A stretch of 64,000 nucleotides of DNA, taken from assembly GCA_039795165.1 (NCBI GenBank), contig JBDKER010000011.1, positions 58,721-122,720 of the forward strand. The letters run 5' to 3'. This DNA is from V1-33 sp039795165 (lineage in GTDB: Bacteria; Verrucomicrobiota; Verrucomicrobiia; Verrucomicrobiales; V1-33). Made by a program: the position numbers and the translations under genes. Position 1 is the stretch's first letter. Each line of letters opens with the position of its first letter. Below, piece by piece: positions 58,601-64,000 of the stretch. A model generated the notes under the pieces. It did not search any database. It had not been told where the DNA came from and saw nothing but the letters and a program-made list of their open reading frames with translations.

Positions 58601-59189
58601 AGCGCCGCTGCAGCTCGGCCACCTCTCCGCTCACATGATCGTGAATCTCCAGATAGTAATCCTCACCCCAGCGCTCCCGGAACTTCCCGACCAGATGCTT
58701 CGCATGGTCCACTTGCCCGGCCCGGATGCTCTCGTTGACCTCTCCATTGAGACAGCCAGACAGCACAATGAGCCCATCCCCATGCGCAAAAAGCGAATCA
58801 TGATCGGTCCTCGGCTTGTAGTACTGCCCCTCCAGATGCGCCTCGCTCACGATCTTCGTGAGATTGCGGAAACCAACTTCGTCCTTCGCAAGCACCGTCA
58901 GATGATAGTTGTTCTTCTTCCCGGGAACCTCCGCCCGGTGCGTCTTCTTCACCCCCTCGCCACATACATACAGCTCGCAGCCAATGATCGGCTTCACCCC
59001 AGCCTTCTTCGCCGCCTGATAGAAATCAATCGCACCATACAGATTGCCATGATCGGTCATCGCCACCGCTGGCATTCCCAGCTTGGCCGCCTTCTTGACC
59101 ACATCATCAATCCGGCACGCTCCATCAAGTGTCGAAAACTCGGTGTGCAGATGAAGATGGACAAATTGTTCGGGCAGATCGGCAGGCAT
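55671..59189 (-). CDS. dnaE: DNA polymerase III alpha subunit
   Basis: 1172 residues, the normal DnaE length. The N-terminal PHP domain begins FVHLHLHTEFSTLDGA (about 8-280) with the usual His-rich metal pattern. The polymerase palm has GPGRGSAAGSLVAYAL and the catalytic aspartates of PPDIDVDFCQTRR. The thumb/fingers region contains GYGFNKSHSAAYGLVTYQTAYLKANYP (seen as FNKSHSAAYGL). The C-terminal part has an OB fold (VFVADVTVKYTKSGKQFAVMRVEDFTG, seen as GKQFAVMRVEDFTG), and the sequence ends in the tau/tail region. It is the replicative polymerase of the chromosome and should be essential. The start is ATG 59189; it is followed downstream by a hairpin at 55644-55663. Confidence 0.97.
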   Translation of the reverse strand: MPADLPEQFVHLHLHTEFSTLDGACRIDDVVKKAAKLGMPAVAMTDHGNLYGAIDFYQAAKKAGVKPIIGCELYVCGEGVKKTHRAEVPGKKNNYHLTVLAKDEVGFRNLTKIVSEAHLEGQYYKPRTDHDSLFAHGDGLIVLSGCLNGEVNESIRAGQVDHAKHLVGKFRERWGEDYYLEIHDHVSGEVAELQRRCTGQLLEWSREFGIKPVAANDVHFLNRDDHQAHDVLICIGTGKMVLDEKRMRYSEEVYFKTPKEMIKLFRHTPQALWSTLEIAEKVDLKIQLDSSSSEKYPQFESPDGSPRGEYFRRMCREGLEVRYGSLASSAELQDRLNYEMDVMEKMGFLSYFLIVWDFIKWAKDHGIPVGPGRGSAAGSLVAYALGITDCDPLRFGLIFERFLNPERVSPPDIDVDFCQTRRPEVIEYVRQKYGERCVSQIITFGTLGAKSVIRDVGRVMGMSYGEVDRVAKMIPQELNITLVEAKKKNPELKAAIEADQAVANLYESAMRLEGLTRGTGVHAAGVVIGSCDLTEYVPLTRGNEGDVVTQLAMAPLTELGMLKMDFLGLKTLTVINDAVKLIHRHTPGFRIERIPLDDGKTFVLLSRGATIAVFQLESGGMANLCRNFGVETIEHIIALLALYRPGPMDLIPDFIDRKKGKAKVEYLHPLMEEVSKETYGILIYQEQVQKAANLLAGYSLGAADLLRRAMGKKDPEKMAQQRKIFVEGCAQTNGIPEKRANEIFDLLEKFAGYGFNKSHSAAYGLVTYQTAYLKANYPVEFMCGVLSNEISNTDKIAVFVGECAAMGIRILPPDVNRSGLGFQPEVLPDGSEGIRYGLAAVKGVGEGAVELMLRERESGGAFRSMDDFARRVESRAVNRKLLESLVRAGAFDWTAEGRAQLFARIEGVLAAGASAQKDKASGQFSLFGDALDEVASPPPSLEGGEVEAWSQEKMLGDEKELLGFYISGHPLDRFRGALESGGYRRIGDLEELSEKERKKAKFGVFVADVTVKYTKSGKQFAVMRVEDFTGSREMMVWGEEFEKFGRGIVKGSVLEVTAKVEQDSRTESLQLVAQSLRELTPTAGNAAGGKAAEGRGAVPIVRAVPAVVLQLDAERDGSAELASIRAIVDRFPGKSPLELLIRSGGKVVRLRAGARYAIDPAEATLEALAPWL

Positions 59190-59248
59190 CTCCCTCCGCT
59201 AAATCGGCCCCGCCCCACAGGCAACAGAGTCCCTCCACGAGGACTACA

Positions 59249-60037
59249 TCAGCGACCGCCGAATTCCTTCCAGAAGGTCCACGCCGCGAGACAGAATCCC
59301 GTCACCGTCACCACCCCACGCACCGCCGCCGCAGGAATCCGCTGCGCGGCCTGCGCCCCCGCCCAGTAACCCGCAAACGCCCCCAGCGTCATCACCAGAG
59401 CCCGCGGCCAATCCACCAGCCCAGCCACCACAAAGGAAAACGCCGCCACCACATTGATCACGGCTCCCAGCACGGTCTTGAGCGCATTCATCTCATGAAT
59501 CCCAGGAAGCCCCAGAAAACCAAAGGTCGCCAGCATGAGAATCCCGATACCAGCACCGAAATATCCTCCGTAGACGGCCACCGCAAACTGAAACAGAACC
59601 ACGCCGGCCACCGGCCGGCCAGTTCCACCCATCCCGCCCTCACCGCCACAAGGCCGCGCCCCCGCAAGCCTCCGGACGACCCCCTGCACCGTGAAAAGCA
59701 GGGTCGCAAACAGAATCAGAAACGGCACCAGCCTCCGGAAGGTATCCGGATCCCCCGCAATCACCAGACCACTGCCCACCAACCCACCCAGCAGACTCAC
59801 CGGCAGAAACTTCCGCAGCCACGGCCGCACGGTCTCAAGATGCCTGCGGTACCCCAGCATGCTCCCAGCCGTGCCCACGAGCAATCCCACCGTACTGGTC
59901 GCATTCGCCGTCACCGGAGGCACCCCGAACGCCAGCAGCACCGGAAACGTCACCAGCGTCCCTCCACCCGCCACGGCATTGATCACGCCAGCCGTCGCCG
60001 CCGCCAGAAACAATCCGGCCACCTCCACCGGATTCAT
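59249..60037 (-). CDS. TSUP family membrane transporter (TauE/SafE-like)
   Basis: 262 residues with about eight hydrophobic helices, arranged as two repeats. The first repeat opens AGLFLAAATAGVINAVAGGGTLVTFPVLLAFGVPPVTANATSTV, recognised by AGVINAVAGGGTLVTFPVLL and the PPVTANATS motif. The second repeat has FQFAVAVYGGYFGAGIGILMLA. These are hallmarks of TSUP proteins, which export or import sulfite, sulfoacetate, or other small anions. The substrate is not predictable. Its gene overlaps the upstream proA stop by four bases (60034-60037). Confidence 0.88.
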   Translation of the reverse strand: MNPVEVAGLFLAAATAGVINAVAGGGTLVTFPVLLAFGVPPVTANATSTVGLLVGTAGSMLGYRRHLETVRPWLRKFLPVSLLGGLVGSGLVIAGDPDTFRRLVPFLILFATLLFTVQGVVRRLAGARPCGGEGGMGGTGRPVAGVVLFQFAVAVYGGYFGAGIGILMLATFGFLGLPGIHEMNALKTVLGAVINVVAAFSFVVAGLVDWPRALVMTLGAFAGYWAGAQAAQRIPAAAVRGVVTVTGFCLAAWTFWKEFGGR

Positions 60038-61299
60038 GACACCCCGTTCCTCACCTGACCCGTTCCCCGCACCAGATATTTGTAAATCGTCAGCTCAGGC
60101 AATCCCATCGGCCCCCGCGCATGCAGCTTGTCCGTGCTGATCCCGATCTCGCAGCCGAACCCGAATTCCCCCCCGTCATTGAAACGCGTACTCGCATTCC
60201 AGAAGACCGCCGCACTGTCCACCCCAGCCAGAAAGCGCCCCGCCGCAGCCGCATCCTCGGTCACGATGCAGTCGCTGTGCCTCGATCCATACCGCGCAAT
60301 GTGCTCCATCGCTTCCTCCACATCCGCCACCACCTTCACCGACAGAATCAAAGCCAGATACTCGGTCGCCCAATCCTCCTCAGTCGCCGCCACCACCTCC
60401 GCACAGATCCCCCGGACCCGCTCATCCCCACGGACCTCCACCCCAGCCGACCGCAGCACCGGAATCAGCACAGCCAGAAACCGCTCGGCCACCGCCTCAT
60501 GCACCAGCAGCGTCTCCGCCGCATTGCACACCCCTGGCTTCTGACACTTCGCATTGCACACAATCCGCTCCGCCATCCCCAGATCCGCCGCCGCATCCAC
60601 ATACACATGGCAGATCCCATCGTAATGCTTAATCACAGGCATGCGCGCCAGACTCACCACCGTCTCAATGAGCCCCTTGCCCCCACGCGGAATGATCAGA
60701 TCAAGCGACTCATCCATCTCGGCCAGATACCGCACACTCTCACGGTCGGTCGCCCCAATCAGCTGAATGCTGTGCGCCGGCAGACCCGCTGACGCCCCAG
60801 CAACCTGCAGCACTTCCGCAATCACCCGGTTGCTCGCAATGGCCTCGCTCCCCCCACGCAGAATCGTCGCATTGCCACTCTTGAAACACAGGGCCGCCGC
60901 GTCGCTCGTCACATTCGGCCGACTTTCGTAAATGATCCCGATCACCCCGATCGGGACCCGCACCTTCGTGATCCGGAGCCCGTTAGGCCGATCCCACTCC
61001 GCAAGAACCTCACCCACTGGATCGGCAAGCTCTGCCACCTCGCGGACCCCCTGCGCCATCGCCCGGATCCGCGCACCATCCAGCGCCAACCGGTCCAGCA
61101 TGGCCGCACTTAGCCCCCTCTCCCGCCCCCTCGCCAGATCCTCCCGGTTCGCTTCCTCAATCCGGCCAGCCCCCGCCTCCAGCCCATCCGCCATCGCCCG
61201 CAGAATCGCATTCTTCCGCTCAGCCGGAAGCACCGCCAGTTCACGGCTCGCCCGCCGGGCCTGCCGCCCCATCAGTTGAATATCTTCGCGCAATCCCAT
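60034..61299 (-). CDS. proA: Gamma-glutamyl phosphate reductase
   Basis: 421 residues, the normal size. It reduces gamma-glutamyl phosphate to glutamate semialdehyde with NADPH, the second step of proline synthesis. The aldehyde-dehydrogenase-type catalytic Cys is in KPGVCNAAETLLVH. Other landmarks are PIGVIGIIYESRPNVTSDAAALCFKSGNATILRGGSEA (seen as YESRPNVTSDAA, KSGNATILRGGSEA) and DLIIPRGGKGLI. ATG 61299 (MGLREDIQLMGRQARRASREL) is the natural start. proB is not seen. The next gene downstream, a TSUP transporter, overlaps by four bases, so the two are coupled. Confidence 0.96.
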   Translation of the reverse strand: MGLREDIQLMGRQARRASRELAVLPAERKNAILRAMADGLEAGAGRIEEANREDLARGRERGLSAAMLDRLALDGARIRAMAQGVREVAELADPVGEVLAEWDRPNGLRITKVRVPIGVIGIIYESRPNVTSDAAALCFKSGNATILRGGSEAIASNRVIAEVLQVAGASAGLPAHSIQLIGATDRESVRYLAEMDESLDLIIPRGGKGLIETVVSLARMPVIKHYDGICHVYVDAAADLGMAERIVCNAKCQKPGVCNAAETLLVHEAVAERFLAVLIPVLRSAGVEVRGDERVRGICAEVVAATEEDWATEYLALILSVKVVADVEEAMEHIARYGSRHSDCIVTEDAAAAGRFLAGVDSAAVFWNASTRFNDGGEFGFGCEIGISTDKLHARGPMGLPELTIYKYLVRGTGQVRNGVS

Positions 61300-61326
61300 G
61301 ACTTTAGTTCTCTCCCGCGATCAAAC

Positions 61327-61364
61327 GGAACGACCGGACCCGCAAGAGCGAGTCCGGTCGTTCC
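61327..61364 (-). terminator. Strong hairpin terminator of the desaturase gene
   Basis: A perfect 13-bp stem GGAACGACCGGAC (61327-61339) / GTCCGGTCGTTCC (61352-61364) with a 12-base loop, 28 bases after the desaturase stop and before proA. On the - strand it is followed by GTTTGAT. It is the strongest hairpin in the window. Confidence 0.75.
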
Positions 61365-61391
61365 TGGAGTTCGTTCCGGTCAGCGCAGGCC

Positions 61392-62549
61392 TCAGTGAAT
61401 CCCCGGCTGCGGGGCCACCAGACCATGTGCCGAAAGATCCCGCAGGACCACCGACAGTTCCCGCATGGCCTCGCGCGTCTGCTTGTGCCACTCGTGCAGC
61501 TTCTGCTTCGAGACTTCCACGCGGTCGTTCACCGCCTTTTCCAATTCATGATAGTTCCCGGAAAGCCGGTCCAGCAGCGCGTCCAGTGCCAGCGAAGCAT
61601 CCTTCGCCGGAACCGCCACCTTGCCCTGCAGCGCGTCAAGCTGATGCTGCGCCCGCTTCCGTGCTTCACGCATCTCCGCGAGCACAATCTTGCTGTCCGG
61701 TACCCGCCGCAGATCCCACGCCAGTCCCAGCTTTGACAGCATCCAGATCGTCCACTTCGACGGATCCCACTGCCACGGCTTCACCCCGTTCCGGTAGTCG
61801 TGCTGAAACTCATGGTGATAGTTGTGATACCCTTCCCCGAATGTGAAAAAGGCCATCACGGCACTGTCACGCGCACTGTGCGTCGACGAATACGGCTGAC
61901 GCCCGATCGTGTGGCAAAGCGAATTGATGAAGAAGGTGCAGTGCTGCGCCACCACGATGCGCGCCACTCCAGGAATGAGCAGACCACCGAGCGCTCCCAC
62001 CCACGGATCCATCCCGTGCGAAGCATTCCACCAGTAACCCAGCACCATCGGCACCACAATGCCCACCACAAAGCCAATCCAGTGCACATAGCGGTACTGC
62101 CACATGACCATCCGGTCCTTGCGGAGGTCCGCCACATTGTCCATCGGCGGCTCAGGATTGAGCTTGAACATCAGCCAGCCAATGTGCGCCCACATGAACC
62201 CCTTCGAAATGTCATACGGATCCCCATCGTGATCCACATGCTTATGGTGCCGGCGATGGTCCGATGCCCAGTCAAGACACGCATTCTCAAAGGCACAGGC
62301 CCCGAAAACCAGCGTGAACAACCGGACCGGCCACGCCGCCTTGAAGGACAAATGCGAAAACAACCGGTGGTACCCCACCGTGATGCTGCACATCGTCGCA
62401 ATGATGTAGAACATGAACAGGCTCACCTGGAACCAATCGAGCCCATGCTTCACAATATACCACGGCACACCCACGACGGCGATGATCGCGGTGAAAATCA
62501 GGAACAAACTGGTCGTCCAGTTGACTCGCTCAAACGGAATTCGGTACAT
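61392..62549 (-). CDS. Acyl-CoA/fatty acid delta-9 desaturase
   Basis: 385 residues, integral membrane. The three His clusters are complete: HRLFSH near residue 62, HRRHHKHVD near 98 and HNYHHEF near 243, which bind the di-iron site. Four hydrophobic segments in two pairs flank them (LFLIFTAIIAVVGVPWYIV). It introduces a cis double bond into saturated acyl chains using O2 and electrons. After the third box, residues about 275-385 form an additional helical/coiled region (ALDALLDRLSGNYHELEKAVNDRV) not usual in the bare enzyme. It implies aerobic or microaerobic membrane adjustment. A 193-base upstream gap holds its promoter and the terminator of the ThuA gene. Confidence 0.93.
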   Translation of the reverse strand: MYRIPFERVNWTTSLFLIFTAIIAVVGVPWYIVKHGLDWFQVSLFMFYIIATMCSITVGYHRLFSHLSFKAAWPVRLFTLVFGACAFENACLDWASDHRRHHKHVDHDGDPYDISKGFMWAHIGWLMFKLNPEPPMDNVADLRKDRMVMWQYRYVHWIGFVVGIVVPMVLGYWWNASHGMDPWVGALGGLLIPGVARIVVAQHCTFFINSLCHTIGRQPYSSTHSARDSAVMAFFTFGEGYHNYHHEFQHDYRNGVKPWQWDPSKWTIWMLSKLGLAWDLRRVPDSKIVLAEMREARKRAQHQLDALQGKVAVPAKDASLALDALLDRLSGNYHELEKAVNDRVEVSKQKLHEWHKQTREAMRELSVVLRDLSAHGLVAPQPGIH

Positions 62550-62672
62550 ATCAGGTATGTTGCTTCAGGAGAAGGATGTCTTGTGAGGGGGATAGGAATG
62601 GCTGATCTCCAGACCGGACCGCTCCTACCCGCAGATACGGACAAATTCGCGCCGCCCTTTCCGGAAATCTTC

Positions 62673-62702
62673 GTCAGGAGTTCGCCCGGAACGCTTCCTG
62701 AC
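62673..62702 (-). terminator. Hairpin downstream of the ThuA-like gene
   Basis: GTCAGGA (62673-62679) and TCCTGAC (62696-62702) pair perfectly, with an inner GTTC/GAAC pairing (62680-62683 with 62689-62692) and a 3-base bulge. It starts 41 bases after the ThuA stop. Confidence 0.5.
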
Positions 62703-62742
62703 GCAAGCGCACTTCCTCACAGCCGCCACGCCGGATTTCCGT

Positions 62743-63636
62743 TCACTTCGGATCCAGATTCTCCTTGAGGTCTTCCTCGGAAACCCGCGAATCCACCCCG
62801 CCCGCGGGCACTTCCGCCCCAGCCACCCAAACCAGCGCGTTCAGAATCGTCCGCCGGAAATCCGCATTGCCCCAGTTGCGGTGAAAATGCCCGCCGGTGA
62901 AACCGAACCCGCGTCCCCCATCCTTCCGCTCCACGGCCCACATCATCGCCTCAGACCGGCCCGCCGCTTCCTGAATGTGCTTGTACGGCCCCGCCGGATA
63001 CACATACGGGCCATTCCTCACCTGATCCGAGGGCTTCGCTACCAGCAGCGGCGTGAACTTCACCCCATCGCGCTCAGCGCCCGCGTCAGCCGTAAAGCCG
63101 TCCACAAAGCGCATATTGAAGTACCATTCATCCCGGATCTGAAACGGCTGCACCCCGCGTGTCACAGGATGCACCGGAAAACTCCGGAATTCGGGTTCCC
63201 AGATCGGATTGCACGAAAACTGATGCTCGTAGTATCCACCCACGAAATCCTTGAACGCAGGGCCTCCGCGGTCCGCCGGGACCTCGACCCCGTAATGCAT
63301 GAAACCAATGCCGCAGCCGCGCGCCGCCAGCTTCTTCAGCGTCTCCAGATGATTCCCCTGAAGCGCCGGATGCCCGCCCCCGCCATCCGCATAGATCACG
63401 ACCGCATCGGCCTTCTCCAGCACCGCCTCGTCCTTCACCCATCCCTGATCATGCCGGTCCATGACCACCCCCGGCACCCCCTGCAGACACTTCTCAAGCA
63501 GCAGCGATCCCGCCCGGAATTCATGCATCAGCGGTGGATGACTCGGCCGCCCGGCAATGAAGACCAATCGCTTCGGTTCAGCCGCCACAGCCCCGGCACT
63601 CACCGCCAGCATCAGAAGAAGTATCCGCGTCATCAT
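62743..63636 (-). CDS. ThuA-like domain exported protein
   Basis: 297 residues; signal peptide MMTRILLLMLAVSAGAVAAEP. The ThuA-type (class I glutamine-amidotransferase-like) fold is recognised by the start RLVFIAGRPSHPPLMHEFRAG, the VVIYADGGGGHP segment, CGIGFMHYGVEVP and the HPVTRGVQPFQIRDEWYFNMRF strand. ThuA modules in PVC bacteria are usually linked to sugar catabolism or trehalose utilisation, and the fold has no nucleophile of its own here. The C-terminus carries a beta-rich segment (GFGFTGGHFHRNWG). It is co-oriented with the YiiX-like gene upstream, 23 bases away, so both may be in one transcript. Confidence 0.88.
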   Translation of the reverse strand: MMTRILLLMLAVSAGAVAAEPKRLVFIAGRPSHPPLMHEFRAGSLLLEKCLQGVPGVVMDRHDQGWVKDEAVLEKADAVVIYADGGGGHPALQGNHLETLKKLAARGCGIGFMHYGVEVPADRGGPAFKDFVGGYYEHQFSCNPIWEPEFRSFPVHPVTRGVQPFQIRDEWYFNMRFVDGFTADAGAERDGVKFTPLLVAKPSDQVRNGPYVYPAGPYKHIQEAAGRSEAMMWAVERKDGGRGFGFTGGHFHRNWGNADFRRTILNALVWVAGAEVPAGGVDSRVSEEDLKENLDPK

Positions 63637-63659
63637 GGGAATTTCAGAAGTTCAGATTT

Positions 63660-64000
63660 CTACAGGATCCGGCATACGGAGAGCACCCGCTCGTCCTTCC
63701 AGATGTCGTCCGGACTGATCGACCGCCGCACGTACGGAAAGACAATGCCCGCATGTCGGTAGCATTCCTGCACCAGCTCCGAACAGATGTACTTCCGGTC
63801 CCGCGTGCGCCGCCCCGTCCCAAAGAGGATCCTCACCAGAATCCGCAGAATCTCCCAGTTGTCGTATGGCTTCGTCAGCTCATCCATCCCGAAACTGATC
63901 GCCCGCTTCACCTTCTCGTCCGCCACCGCCGGATGCAGCCGCCCAATCACAATCCGCCCGCGGTACGGCCGCCGCCGCCCATGGTAGTCCTTCAGATACT
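63660..64000 (-). CDS. YiiX/YebB-like NlpC/P60-type cysteine peptidase (C-terminal part)
   Basis: Partial gene that runs off the right edge; about 112 codons, the C-terminal part, are visible. It contains PYRGRIVIGRL, then FGMDELTKPYDNWEILRILVRI, and YICSELVQECYRHAGI with the probable catalytic Cys, followed by SPDDIWKD. This matches the permuted papain-like YaeF/YiiX family (C92-type peptidases or amidases), which act on the cell wall or on lipid/peptide amides. The N-terminal part with the catalytic His is outside. The frame stays open to position 64000, so there is no start in the window. Confidence 0.75.
   Translation of the reverse strand, partial: YLKDYHGRRRPYRGRIVIGRLHPAVADEKVKRAISFGMDELTKPYDNWEILRILVRILFGTGRRTRDRKYICSELVQECYRHAGIVFPYVRRSISPDDIWKDERVLSVCRIL

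Noticed and set aside
1..64000. tRNA or rRNA genes, including tRNA-Sec
   Set aside because: I looked in the larger gaps for GGTTCGA-type T-loops and cloverleaf arms and found none; most gaps are too short.

Overview
The window looks like a chromosomal segment of a Verrucomicrobia (PVC group) bacterium, probably an aerobic or microaerobic heterotroph related to Verrucomicrobiales. This rests on family content. There are two DUF1080 (3-keto-disaccharide hydrolase-like) proteins, a DUF1501 Tat-exported protein, a ThuA-like protein and PEP-CTERM surface proteins with a cognate exosortase/EpsI pair. There are also an FG-GAP/ASPIC-UnbV protein and a 1477-residue PVC-type fusion ending in a CxxCH haem site. 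I see no rRNA, tRNA, IS element, prophage or CRISPR array, and no gene-free stretch longer than 300 bases. Base composition is GC-rich with a very strong strand bias (+ strand rich in C over G throughout): + genes use C-ending codons and - genes use G-ending codons.

Layout. 1-6.7 kb (all -): lipoprotein D-Ala-D-Ala carboxypeptidase (cut by the window edge), HEAT/jelly-roll protein, trpG/pabA, DUF1080, AIM24, and a large FG-GAP/ASPIC-UnbV protein interrupted by one in-frame TGA. 6.8-11.3 kb (+): three exported surface proteins, two with PEP-CTERM tails. 11.4-16.6 kb: SufR-like regulator, MFS transporter, cyclic-nucleotide-binding protein, and an MlaE-MlaF-MlaD lipid transport operon. 16.6-24 kb: zinc-ribbon membrane protein, a coupled pair of amidohydrolases (one apparently dead), lipoprotein, ThiF-rhodanese, DUF1501. 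24.1-29.6 kb: xseB-dxs, a membrane coiled-coil protein with a 21-residue W-rich repeat, rsgA, PIN/NYN protein. 29.8-36.8 kb: the giant PVC fusion, an unknown 673-residue protein and a GreA/B-like protein. 36.8-41.7 kb (-): phosphatase, TatD-like hydrolase, prolyl oligopeptidase, two cyclophilins. 41.9-55.6 kb (+): peptide ABC permeases, a 31-residue membrane protein, DUF2868-like protein, Ser/Thr kinase with 25 PEPK units, phosphoesterase-LamG, acpS, Bax inhibitor, SAP protein, exosortase, EpsI, selA, polysaccharide deacetylase. 55.7-64 kb (-): dnaE, TSUP transporter, proA, fatty acid desaturase, ThuA, and a YiiX-like peptidase cut by the edge.

The most striking result is a candidate new selenoprotein. 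The FG-GAP propeller and its ASPIC/UnbV domain lie in one frame separated by a single TGA (4756-4758, - strand). Seventeen bases after it is a perfect 6-bp hairpin with a GGUC tetraloop, the same loop as the Escherichia coli fdhF SECIS. The same window encodes a convincing SelA at 53002-54402, so the organism very probably decodes UGA as selenocysteine.

Other points: an exosortase and two of its likely substrates are both in the window; a catalytically degenerate amidohydrolase is coupled to an intact paralogue; a SufR-like regulator has lost the expected cluster-ligand cysteines; and an unusual FTLWL/WPKP repeat protein lies next to dxs.
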